A stretch of DNA of 64,000 nucleotides, taken from assembly GCA_947493175.1 (NCBI GenBank), contig CANLQD010000001.1, positions 124,001-188,000 on the forward strand, given 5' to 3'. Below are positions 34,347 to 42,685 of this stretch, piece after piece; position 1 is the first letter of the stretch, and every line of letters begins with the position of its first letter. The position numbers were made by a program, and so were the translations under genes. Below the pieces are notes generated by a model, which was not told the DNA's origin, ran no database searches, and saw only the letters and a program-made list of their open reading frames with translations. The DNA comes from an uncultured Flavobacteriaceae bacterium (GTDB lineage: Bacteria > Bacteroidota > Bacteroidia > Flavobacteriales > Flavobacteriaceae).

Positions 34347-35906
34347 TTAGTTTGTGATCTCCACAACTACAGGAGATACTTTCTTCAACTTATAGCTTTT
34401 GTTATTTGTGATGTAGGCGTTGATATCAAATATCTGAACGGCATCACCTCTTTTAGCTCTTTTCAAGGCCGACTTGGCTCTTGAATCCAATCGTCCACCA
34501 CTCACGGCAACGGTTGGTTGTCCCGGGACCTTGAATTTGAATCCGCTTACTTTTAGGTTCAAGTCGAAATCAAAATCTTCCAGCATGGCACCGACTGTAG
34601 CGATTTCCAAGTTTTTCCTTGGTAGTTTAACGCTACCTGTCTGCTTACTAACAGAACCTGCTGGTCTTGGAATATCCTTGATTCTGAATTCAGCAGGAGT
34701 AGAAATCCTTTGACCATCTGGCAATACACCAGAGGCAACGATTTTTACCGTTCTACCTTTTCCAGGATTCATCACGTACTTGCTACCATTTACTTTTCTA
34801 AGTCCAGGAGCCGAGGCAGAAACTTTGTTGTTAGGGATACCAGGAATCGAAATCGACATTGGGTTCGCAACACCACGATAAACAACGTTCATCTTATCGG
34901 CTGCGATCAAAGCTGAATTCGGCTTACTGATCACTGCAAAGCTATTCGCTACGGGAACCTCGATTTCTTCACCATCTTGTTGAAAGTAAAGCGTACCTTT
35001 TACTTCATGGTCTCCGGGAGAACCGGTACCTATAAGCATCTTTACTCCACCTTCTTCCAAACGGTAGTCTGTTCCTTCAGAAAGCTTTCTACCATCCAAG
35101 GTCAATTCGGCCCTTACCGGCTTAGAAGTCTTGTCAGTTTTGCTGATAACGATTTTACCATCGTATTTTTCACCGGCATAATAAGCAGACTTGCTACCCA
35201 ACAAAGAGGTGGCAAAATTCTTTAATGATACCTGGCTGCTCAACTCACCTTCCAACATCGCCTTTAAGGCAGACTCTTCAGTAGCTTTGATATCGGCTTG
35301 CAAGGCGGTAAGCTTGGCCAAAGACGCTACTTGAGGAAACCCTTCGTAGTGATAATTGATCCAATCTTGCTTACTACCATCACGTTTCTCAACCTTGCCA
35401 TTGGCGTCACCGGTCTCAAACCGTGCCTTTACAGAAGCTTTGATCCCTTCGGGAACAATGCCTGCTACTTGCGTACGATAATCGTTGATACGCTTCATAA
35501 ACTCCTTACCACCTTCGGCAAGGTTATCGCCTTGAAAGAACTTTTGATCCAGAAAGTCAGACTTGTCCATGACAGTGTAATCCCGCTTGTCTTCGGTCTT
35601 TGCCATCATCTCGGTCTTCAAGTTCTGTAAATAGTCGTAATAGTCTTTGGAAAGCGCTTTGATTTTTTGCGCATCTTTATAGAGCTTGTCATACTTTGCC
35701 GCATCTTCCGCTGCTTTTGTCTCCAAATTGGCCAAGTAGGCTTCGTTATTCTCTATGGTTTTAGCATTCGAAGCTTCTAGCTTTTCGTTCATAATACCGA
35801 AAGCCGCTAGAACCTCTTTACTCATGTTCAGTGCCAACATCGCGATGAAGATCAGATACATAAGGTTGATCATCTTCTGACGTGGTGTTTGTTTTCCTCC
35901 TGCCAT
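34347..35906 (-). CDS. gldM: Gliding motility / type IX secretion protein GldM
   Basis: A 519-residue protein with one N-terminal membrane helix (INLMYLIFIAMLALNMSKEVLAAF, about residues 12-35) and a long periplasmic part built of helical and Ig-like domains. GldM threads its helices through the GldL pentamer to form the proton-driven rotary motor of type IX secretion. The N-terminal KQTPRQKMINLMYLIFIAMLA stretch is characteristic. It lies 55 nt after gldL and 61 nt before gldN. Confidence 0.97.
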   Translation of the reverse strand: MAGGKQTPRQKMINLMYLIFIAMLALNMSKEVLAAFGIMNEKLEASNAKTIENNEAYLANLETKAAEDAAKYDKLYKDAQKIKALSKDYYDYLQNLKTEMMAKTEDKRDYTVMDKSDFLDQKFFQGDNLAEGGKEFMKRINDYRTQVAGIVPEGIKASVKARFETGDANGKVEKRDGSKQDWINYHYEGFPQVASLAKLTALQADIKATEESALKAMLEGELSSQVSLKNFATSLLGSKSAYYAGEKYDGKIVISKTDKTSKPVRAELTLDGRKLSEGTDYRLEEGGVKMLIGTGSPGDHEVKGTLYFQQDGEEIEVPVANSFAVISKPNSALIAADKMNVVYRGVANPMSISIPGIPNNKVSASAPGLRKVNGSKYVMNPGKGRTVKIVASGVLPDGQRISTPAEFRIKDIPRPAGSVSKQTGSVKLPRKNLEIATVGAMLEDFDFDLNLKVSGFKFKVPGQPTVAVSGGRLDSRAKSALKRAKRGDAVQIFDINAYITNNKSYKLKKVSPVVVEITN

Positions 35907-35961
35907 GTTTTCTAATTAGTTTTTAATTATTAATTTGATTTGGGGTATTCACTAAAACTAA

Positions 35962-36612
35962 TTAGTTTCTTGTCATTGCAGAAAGCATTCCACCGTACAC
36001 ACCGTTCAATGACGACAAGTTGGTGGCCAAAGATTCCATTTGCTCTTTAAGCGCAGAGGCATTCTGAACTACTTCTTCGTTTACGGAAGCTTGCTTACTG
36101 GCACTCTCCAATTGAACTTTGTACAAACTGTTCAAAGATTCCATCTGAGCGGCGGCCTGTACCATTTCGTCAGAGTACTTTTTAGTAGATTCCATAGCGT
36201 CAACTGTAGGAGCAATCCCTTTAGCAGCACCTTCAAAGTTTCGGATGCTGTCACCAAGGCTTTCCATTAAATTGGCATCTACACCTGCTTCTTTCAACAT
36301 TTCGTCCAATTTAGCGGACAAAGAAGCTTCGGCTTCTTTAATTTCAGCAACTTCGTTGTTACGACCTGCAGAAGCACCACCGGCCAATTCTGGATATACC
36401 AAAGACCAATCGTATTCATCGTCTACTGGCTCGAATGCACTGATCGCAAAAATAAGTGCCTCTGTGATAAGACCTATCGCAAGAAGTATTCCTCCGTTTA
36501 AAGGTCCGAACTCCCAGTGAAGGATCTTGAACAACGCACCAATAATTACCACCGATGCACCAAGGCCATAGGCCATGTTAAATAATTTCTTTGTTGATTT
36601 TGACTGTGCCAT
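35962..36612 (-). CDS. gldL: Type IX secretion motor protein GldL
   Basis: A 216-residue inner-membrane protein with two helices (about 12-30 MAYGLGASVVIIGALFKIL and 38-56 LLAIGLITEALIFAISAFEP, which carries the motor Glu) and a cytoplasmic helical tail rich in Glu, Ala and Met. It forms the stator-like pentamer with GldM. It is separated from gldK by a 178-nt gap containing a hairpin (36721-36751). Confidence 0.97.
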   Translation of the reverse strand: MAQSKSTKKLFNMAYGLGASVVIIGALFKILHWEFGPLNGGILLAIGLITEALIFAISAFEPVDDEYDWSLVYPELAGGASAGRNNEVAEIKEAEASLSAKLDEMLKEAGVDANLMESLGDSIRNFEGAAKGIAPTVDAMESTKKYSDEMVQAAAQMESLNSLYKVQLESASKQASVNEEVVQNASALKEQMESLATNLSSLNGVYGGMLSAMTRN

Positions 36613-36720
36613 AATTTAAAATTTAATTTTAGGTTTAATGTTAATAATAAGTATTTGGTTTAATGTTTGTGTTTGTATTTAATGTATTTAGGTAATCGAT
36701 ACTTATTCTCTTTATAAAAT

Positions 36721-36751
36721 TAGGTATCCGAAGGTTGACATCAAATACCTA
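36721..36751 (-). other. Hairpin between gldK and gldL
   Basis: TAGGTAT and ATACCTA form a 7-bp stem with a 17-nt loop. On the minus strand a T-rich stretch follows it. It may be a partial terminator or processing site that sets the ratio of gldK to gldLMN transcripts. Confidence 0.4.
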
Positions 36752-36790
36752 AAAAACTTGCTTTTTTTCTATCGGCTGTTACTATTCGGT

Positions 36791-38161
36791 TTATAAACCG
36801 TTGTTTCCTTTAGTGGAATCTTCCTCGCCCATATAATCCTGAACGGTTCTGAAGCCTACATAACTACGAGCCGAATCGGCATATTCGTAATCCCTAGTAC
36901 TTACTTGGAGGAAATATGCAACATCTTTCCATGAACCACCGCGGATCACTTTTCTAGCGTTACTGCCGTCACCACCGTTCGGGTTCATCGTAGAAACATA
37001 TTCATACGAGCTTGGATCGTAGCTAGAATTGGTCCACTCGGAGACGTTTCCGGCCATGTTGTATAGATTAAAATCGTTTGGCTCGTAAGACTTGGCCTCT
37101 ACAGTGTACAAGGCTGCATCTGCCGCGTAATCACCACGCTGCGGTTTAAAGTTGGCCATAAAACAACCTGTGTCGCTGATGACGTACGGGCCACCCCATG
37201 GATACGTACCACCTTCGATACCTCCTCTTGCGGCATACTCCCACTCGGCTTCGGTCGGCAATCGGAACTTGTTCACGAACTGCTTTCCTCTTTCTTTTTG
37301 ATCGTCGTTCTTGAACTTGGTCCTCCAGTTACAGAACGCTTGTGCTTGTTTCCAGTTAACACCTACTACGGGATAATCGCTGTAGGCATCGTGCCAGAAA
37401 TAATCGTTGTGCATCGGTTCGTTATACGAATATTCGAAATCACGAATCCAAACCGTAGTGTCGGGATAAATTTCCAATTCTTCCTGACGGATGAAATCTT
37501 TTCTACGACCGGTCTTGGAACGGGCGGCAGCCTCGATGTCCATCCAGCTGTACTTGTATTTCAATTTGGTAACATCAATGGTTCTTTGACCGTTGTACGA
37601 TTCTTCTTCAGGAATGTACAACGAATCCATTACCTCAACATAATATTCATCTGGATACTCGGAAACATCCCAGATAACGTCCTCATCCGTATTCAAGGCC
37701 CTTCCCTCGAAACCAGTTTCTCCCATACCCGCATAATTATCGAGCATGTATTTTTGATAGGCTGAAGATTTGGTCGTATCGGCATCTTTGAAAGCGTACT
37801 CACCAATACCCCCATCATCTGGACCCAAACCGAGTTCATCGGCTAACATGGCCAACCTGGTTCGCACGATAGAGTCTTTGACCCATTCTACGAACTGACG
37901 GTATTCGCTATTGGTAATCTCTGTATCGTCCATATAGAACGAACGTACCGTTACTGTTTTTGTTGGAGCGTTCAGTACCTTTGCCTGATCTTCCTCGGCC
38001 TTACCCATAATGAAGGATCCCCGCGGAATCAGTTCCATTCCGTAAGGTTTTTCGGGATACCACTTTTTTCCTTGGGCTCCGACTAGCTCTCCTTTTGTTT
38101 TGGACCCACAACTTGTGAGTAAAAAAACAAACGCTATAGATGATAACAATAGCTTTTTCAT
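36791..38161 (-). CDS. gldK: Gliding motility / type IX secretion lipoprotein GldK
   Basis: A 456-residue outer-membrane lipoprotein (signal ending LLTSC, Cys18) with a formylglycine-generating-enzyme-like domain: MELIPRGSFIMGKAEED, PVVGVNWKQAQAFCNWR, RLPTEAEWEYAARGG, NLYNMAGNVSEWTN, KVIRGGSWKD. GldK/PorK proteins have this fold without enzyme activity and form the periplasmic ring with GldN. It is the first gene of the cluster. Confidence 0.97.
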   Translation of the reverse strand: MKKLLLSSIAFVFLLTSCGSKTKGELVGAQGKKWYPEKPYGMELIPRGSFIMGKAEEDQAKVLNAPTKTVTVRSFYMDDTEITNSEYRQFVEWVKDSIVRTRLAMLADELGLGPDDGGIGEYAFKDADTTKSSAYQKYMLDNYAGMGETGFEGRALNTDEDVIWDVSEYPDEYYVEVMDSLYIPEEESYNGQRTIDVTKLKYKYSWMDIEAAARSKTGRRKDFIRQEELEIYPDTTVWIRDFEYSYNEPMHNDYFWHDAYSDYPVVGVNWKQAQAFCNWRTKFKNDDQKERGKQFVNKFRLPTEAEWEYAARGGIEGGTYPWGGPYVISDTGCFMANFKPQRGDYAADAALYTVEAKSYEPNDFNLYNMAGNVSEWTNSSYDPSSYEYVSTMNPNGGDGSNARKVIRGGSWKDVAYFLQVSTRDYEYADSARSYVGFRTVQDYMGEEDSTKGNNGL

Positions 38162-38284
38162 ACTTTAGGTTAAATTTCGATTCTGGTTATTAACTGCAAA
38201 AACAATCATTTTATTCTACACTCTAAAACTACGTTTTGAGCAAATTATTGTATGCAGCTCACTAATCCTTTAAAAAAAAACTGA

Positions 38285-39442
38285 TTAATTAAAACCTTTC
38301 TTATAGGCTTTAAACCACCTTTCAGGAATGTTCTGGTCGCACGCTTCCAGATAGTCCTTTTCGGTGCATGGTAATAACGCCATTGAATCGGTTTTAGTAT
38401 GTGAAGACAAAATTGAGGGTACCTCTACCCACCATCTTTCGGTAAGATGACTTTTAAAGAAGACAAGCTGTTCGGAATCGGTCGGCACGGTGTACTTGGT
38501 GAAATCCGGATTATCGGAATTAGGAGACTCGTTCATGCGAAAGTTGAGCCCCTCTATAAAATACCATATGAGTTGTGCCATTAATTGGCAAGATTGGACG
38601 GAATTGCCCATTTCATAGATACCAAATGCGGTCACATTTTCACTGATACCCGCATATCTGGCAATGGCACAGATTTCCCTCCCTGTAAACCCGTTCGGGG
38701 AAAAGTCATTGGAATACCCCACCTCGCTCGCTTTAATGGCCCTTGCATCCAAGCTGACCATATGGGCATTTCGCAATACAGGTTCTGCCAAAGAAAGGTC
38801 GTTCGCCACCTCTCCCAAACGATAGGCATCAAAAAACAACCGTTCCATTAAATCTATTTCCTCTTGGGCGTTAAAGTAACTCTGATAACCTATATTGGAA
38901 AAATTGAAGAGGTTGTTAGGTTTATCGGTGATTATTTTGCTCATATAGGAATGGGAGGATATCAACTCATCGTCCATACCAAAATCGAAACGGCTATCGA
39001 CCGCTACGATATTGATCATATCCCGAATACCATCGAATGCCCGGTACACCGGATACGTAATATCTTGGGTGGCACCTATAATAATGGGTATCACCTTTTC
39101 CTCCAAGAGTCCGGCAATTACTTCTCTTACCAAGAAGTACGTGTCTTCTACACTTGCCCCTTCTTCGATGTCGCCCAAATCGACCATACTGGTGTTCCAG
39201 TTACCCAATAACAGTTTGTAGAGCTGTAGCCGTATACCGGAAACATCGAGCTTTTCAAGTTTCTTTTCAAAGGCATTCCTTGATTCTTTGACCCCAATAA
39301 GTGCTACCGAGGCGTTCGCTAACACGGGAAGCCCCTTTTTGACCGTATGTATTTGAATGTTTTTTCCCAGTGTCTGCGGCGCAAGAAGTTCGCAATGGGC
39401 CAACACCTTGTCTTCTACCGGAACCAAAAAATCATACGCCAT
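38285..39442 (-). CDS. Arginase/formimidoylglutamase-fold protein lacking metal ligands
   Basis: A 385-residue protein with the arginase/agmatinase/HutG fold. The three metal-binding motifs are changed: GATQD (123-127) where the family has GGDH, DSRFDF (149-154) where it has DAHxD, and SLDARAI (230-236) where it has SLDVDxxDP. With the His and several Asp ligands gone it should not bind the manganese pair, so hydrolase activity is unlikely. It sits between topA and gldK on the same strand, an order I believe is common in flavobacteria, which hints at a structural or regulatory role, perhaps with the type IX system. The first base of a MITE-like element lies 2 nt upstream of its start codon. 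Confidence 0.82.
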   Translation of the reverse strand: MAYDFLVPVEDKVLAHCELLAPQTLGKNIQIHTVKKGLPVLANASVALIGVKESRNAFEKKLEKLDVSGIRLQLYKLLLGNWNTSMVDLGDIEEGASVEDTYFLVREVIAGLLEEKVIPIIIGATQDITYPVYRAFDGIRDMINIVAVDSRFDFGMDDELISSHSYMSKIITDKPNNLFNFSNIGYQSYFNAQEEIDLMERLFFDAYRLGEVANDLSLAEPVLRNAHMVSLDARAIKASEVGYSNDFSPNGFTGREICAIARYAGISENVTAFGIYEMGNSVQSCQLMAQLIWYFIEGLNFRMNESPNSDNPDFTKYTVPTDSEQLVFFKSHLTERWWVEVPSILSSHTKTDSMALLPCTEKDYLEACDQNIPERWFKAYKKGFN

Positions 39443-39444
39443 TA

Positions 39445-39606
39445 AGAGCCTGTTTAAGTTTTTGTCAATTATTTTCTAATGTCCCTTTTTCCATCCTTCT
39501 GCGTTAAAATTTGAAACCGTAGCTTATACTATGCTTTAAAATTTTGCCTAAAAGGCCAGAAAGATGACCTATTACAATTCTAATCACAAAAACTTAAACA
39601 GGCTCT
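39445..39606. repeat. MITE-like element, copy 1 (21-bp perfect terminal inverted repeats)
   Basis: A 162-bp element. The left end 39445-39465 (beginning AGAGCCTGTTTAAG) is the exact reverse complement of the right end 39586-39606 (ending TTAAACAGGCTCT); weaker pairing continues inward. It carries no gene. A shortened second copy is at 25987-26099. It occupies most of the gap between topA and the arginase-fold gene. Confidence 0.82.
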
Positions 39607-39681
39607 AAAGGCATCCCTATTAAGTTTTAAGTAATTGAACTACTCCTCTTTATCTTGGACATCGGCCATTTTCAAATACTG

Positions 39682-42171
39682 CTATTTTTTCTTGGCTTTT
39701 GATTTTGCCGTCTTTCTTTTAGGAGTCTTCTTTTCGATCAAGGTCTTTGCCTCTTCCAAGGAAACTTTGGTAGCATCGACCGTCTTTGCCAACTCTACCT
39801 TTATTTTTCCTTTAATAATATTGTGTCGGCCCCAGCGCGCTTTCTCGATCCGAATACCTTCTTCTGGCCATTCTTGTATTAACTTATCTATCTCTTTTTG
39901 CTTTTTATCTTCGATCAGTTGAATAATATCAGTCTCGGAAAGATTATCGAAGTCATATTTTTTATTGACATTTATGAACATGCCATCCCATTTGATAAAA
40001 GGTCCGAAACGGCCTTTTCCTTTGGTTACATCCTTCCCCTGATAGGTCATAATGGGAGCATCGGCCTTTTCTTTTTCCTGAATTAACTCTACCGCCCTAT
40101 CCATATCTACATCGAAGGCACTTTCGCCCCGACCTAGGGAAACGAACTTTTTCCCGTAACGAACATAGGGTCCGAAGCGGCCTACATTGGCCTCTACCTC
40201 TTCTCCTTTATAGACTCCTAATTTTCTAGGAAGCGTAAAAAGCTCCATGGCTTCCTCATAGGTGATGGTATTCAACGACTGTTCTGGCAGCAGGCTTGCA
40301 AACAGGGGTTTCTCCTCCTCTTCGACGGTGCCAATCTGCACCATGGGACCGAAACGCCCCAAACGCACCGATACCTGTCGCCCGGTCTTTGGATCTTTTC
40401 CCAACACCCGTTCCCCACTTGCGCGGTCGGCATTTTCCTGTACATCGAGTACATTCGGATGAAAGTCTTTATAAAAATCCTTCATCATTTTTTGCCAATC
40501 TTCCGAACCTTCGGCAATCTCATCAAAGTCTTCCTCTACTTTGGCCGTAAAGTTATAGTCCAATATATTGGCAAAGTTGCTTACCAAAAAATCGTTCACG
40601 ATCATTCCAATATCCGTAGGAACCAGCTTGCCCTTGTCCGACCCCACCATTTCGGTAAGGTTCTTCTCCTTTAATTCATTCCGTTCCAATAACAACTGAA
40701 CATAGTTACGTTCGGTACCTTCAACCGTACCTTTTTCGGCATAACCCCTGTTCTGTATGGTAGAAATGGTCGGTGCATAGGTCGATGGTCTTCCGATACC
40801 CAGTTCCTCTAGTTTCTTGACCAAGGAAGCTTCTGTAAATCGATAGGGTGGCCTCGAAAAACGCTCCGTGGCGGTGATATGGTTATTCACTAGGGCATCG
40901 CCTACGGCCATTGCCGGCAACATGCCTTCCTGTTCTTCGGGCGCATCCTCTTCGTCAGAGCCTTCCATATAGACCTTTAAAAAGCCATCGAATTTGATAA
41001 CTTCCCCATTGGCCGTGAAGAGTTGGTCATGGGTATTGGATTTGATCTTAACATTGGTACGTTCTAGCTGTGCATCTGACATTTGGGAGGCAATGGCCCG
41101 TTTCCAGATCAACTCGTACAATTTTGCCTGGTCGCGCTCCAGGGAAGGAGACTGGTTCAAAATATTCGTTGGTCGAATAGCCTCATGGGCTTCTTGTGCC
41201 CCTTTTGATTTCCCCTTAAAATTACGAACCTGACTATAATTCTCCCCATAATTTTGTATGATAGCCTCTTTAGCCGCGGCAATGGCCTCACCGGAGAGGT
41301 TTACACTATCGGTTCTCATATAGGTAATTAAACCGGCCTCGTATAAGCGTTGGGCAACCTGCATGGTTCTACCCACTGAAAAATATAGTTTTCGGGAAGC
41401 TTCCTGTTGAAGCGTTGAAGTCGTAAAAGGAGCGGATGGGGATTTCTTGGCGGGTTTTTTGTCGAGTTCCCCAACCGAAAAATCGGCCCCGATATTACTT
41501 TTTAAGAATGCTTCGGCATCCTCTTTACTAGCAAAGCTCTTGTTCAATTTGGCAGAAAAGCCATTACCGTCAACCGTTTTGAAAGCTGCGGTAATTTTAA
41601 AAGAGGCTTCTGGCGTAAAGGCTTCGATATCCCTTTCCCGTTCAACAATCAAGCGCACCGCGACAGACTGTACACGACCTGCCGAGAGTCCCGGTTTTAT
41701 TTTCTTCCAAAGTACCGGAGACAGTTCATACCCTACCAGACGATCCAAAACCCGACGAGCCTGCTGTGCGTTGACCAGATCATAGTTGATTTCCCTTGGG
41801 TTGTCAATCGCCTTTTGTATGGCCGATTTGGTAATGGAATTGAACACGATACGTTTGGTCTTGGATTTATCAAGACCCAAAGTTTCGGCCAAGTGCCATG
41901 AGATCGCCTCTCCCTCCCGGTCTTCATCACTGGCCAACCAAATCGTTTCAGCCTTTTTGGCCAAGTCTTTCAGTTTTTTGACCAGTGCCTTTTTATCTTC
42001 ATCTACGATATATTTGGGGATAAAATCATTTTCTACATCGACCCCCAACTCCTTGGAAGGCAAATCTGCAATATGACCAAAACTAGACTCTACCTTAAAG
42101 TCTTTACCTAAGAATTTTTCAATGGTCTTTGCTTTTGCCGGGGACTCCACTATCACTAAATTCTTCGCCAT
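39682..42171 (-). CDS. topA: DNA topoisomerase I
   Basis: An 829-residue enzyme that relaxes negatively supercoiled DNA by single-strand passage. It begins at ATG 42171 with MAKNLVIVESPAKAKTIEKF (Toprim domain). The longer open frame to 42258 is rejected because the -10 box lies at 42191-42198 and the family starts at MAKNL. Catalytic Tyr is in LITYMRTDSVNLS. The C-terminal part has several topoisomerase C-terminal repeats (GRFGPMVQIG, GRFGPYVRYGKKFVSL, GRFGPFIKWDGMFINV) instead of Cys4 zinc fingers, then a Lys-rich tail. Confidence 0.96.
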   Translation of the reverse strand: MAKNLVIVESPAKAKTIEKFLGKDFKVESSFGHIADLPSKELGVDVENDFIPKYIVDEDKKALVKKLKDLAKKAETIWLASDEDREGEAISWHLAETLGLDKSKTKRIVFNSITKSAIQKAIDNPREINYDLVNAQQARRVLDRLVGYELSPVLWKKIKPGLSAGRVQSVAVRLIVERERDIEAFTPEASFKITAAFKTVDGNGFSAKLNKSFASKEDAEAFLKSNIGADFSVGELDKKPAKKSPSAPFTTSTLQQEASRKLYFSVGRTMQVAQRLYEAGLITYMRTDSVNLSGEAIAAAKEAIIQNYGENYSQVRNFKGKSKGAQEAHEAIRPTNILNQSPSLERDQAKLYELIWKRAIASQMSDAQLERTNVKIKSNTHDQLFTANGEVIKFDGFLKVYMEGSDEEDAPEEQEGMLPAMAVGDALVNNHITATERFSRPPYRFTEASLVKKLEELGIGRPSTYAPTISTIQNRGYAEKGTVEGTERNYVQLLLERNELKEKNLTEMVGSDKGKLVPTDIGMIVNDFLVSNFANILDYNFTAKVEEDFDEIAEGSEDWQKMMKDFYKDFHPNVLDVQENADRASGERVLGKDPKTGRQVSVRLGRFGPMVQIGTVEEEEKPLFASLLPEQSLNTITYEEAMELFTLPRKLGVYKGEEVEANVGRFGPYVRYGKKFVSLGRGESAFDVDMDRAVELIQEKEKADAPIMTYQGKDVTKGKGRFGPFIKWDGMFINVNKKYDFDNLSETDIIQLIEDKKQKEIDKLIQEWPEEGIRIEKARWGRHNIIKGKIKVELAKTVDATKVSLEEAKTLIEKKTPKRKTAKSKAKKK

Positions 42172-42190
42172 GTAATCGTTTTTGAAAGGA

Positions 42191-42198
42191 CAAAAGTA
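42191..42198 (-). promoter_or_regulatory. -10 box (TACTTTTG) of topA
   Basis: Matches TAnnTTTG on the minus strand, 19 nt upstream of the start codon at 42171. Confidence 0.6.
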
Positions 42199-42245
42199 GT
42201 TGAATTTTTTAATTTGATGTGATACCTTATATATATGTATTAAAA

Positions 42246-42269
42246 AACGCCCTATCAAAATAGGGCGTT
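42246..42269 (-). terminator. Terminator of the LVIVD/Kunitz operon
   Basis: AACGCCCTAT pairs with ATAGGGCGTT around CAAA; on the minus strand a T-run follows. It ends the operon whose last gene stops at 42419. Confidence 0.9.
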
Positions 42270-42418
42270 CTTATCTATTTTTTAAAGGGCCGTAAGTAAA
42301 TAATCCCCGGGGCAAGCCCACGAAGGCATTCATAGGAAATTCAATTTTAATTTCGACGCAAGCGTCGGAGCATTTTAAATCTCGATTATCGAGTAAGGGC
42401 TTCAAACAGTGCAACGAT

Positions 42419-42679
42419 TTAGTCGTTGGCAGCGACACACTCTTCGCACTCTTCCATTGTATCAAAGGGCACCACCCCATCGCAGCCGCCCCAATCAAAC
42501 TGCTTGCAGCGGTTTTCCTCAGAATCAAAGTAATATTTGGTAATCAAGGCAAAGCACGGGCCTATCTCCGGGGCCAGGGAACATCTCACGTCCCCTACTT
42601 CATCATCATCGCACCCTGCTATTGTTCGCAGCAGCACGAATGCAATTAAAAATCCAAAAACATTCTTTTTTAAACCCAT
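42419..42679 (-). CDS. Lipoprotein with a Kunitz/BPTI-type protease inhibitor domain
   Basis: An 86-residue lipoprotein (lipobox TIAGC, Cys23) followed by one Kunitz domain. The six Cys (33, 42, 58, 66, 78, 81) have spacings 9, 16, 8, 12, 3, against 9, 16, 8, 13, 4 in BPTI. The hallmark GPC (40-42), KYYFD and FDWGGCDG motifs are present. The P1 residue after the second Cys is Phe43, which predicts inhibition of chymotrypsin-like rather than trypsin-like proteases. Kunitz domains are mainly animal and rare in bacteria. It starts 6 nt after the LVIVD lipoprotein gene, so the two are one operon. Confidence 0.9.
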   Translation of the reverse strand: MGLKKNVFGFLIAFVLLRTIAGCDDDEVGDVRCSLAPEIGPCFALITKYYFDSEENRCKQFDWGGCDGVVPFDTMEECEECVAAND

Positions 42680-42685
42680 CGCCCT

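Noticed and set aside
42172..42258. N-terminal extension of TopA
   Set aside because: It contains the promoter box and lacks family similarity; TopA begins MAKNLVIVES.
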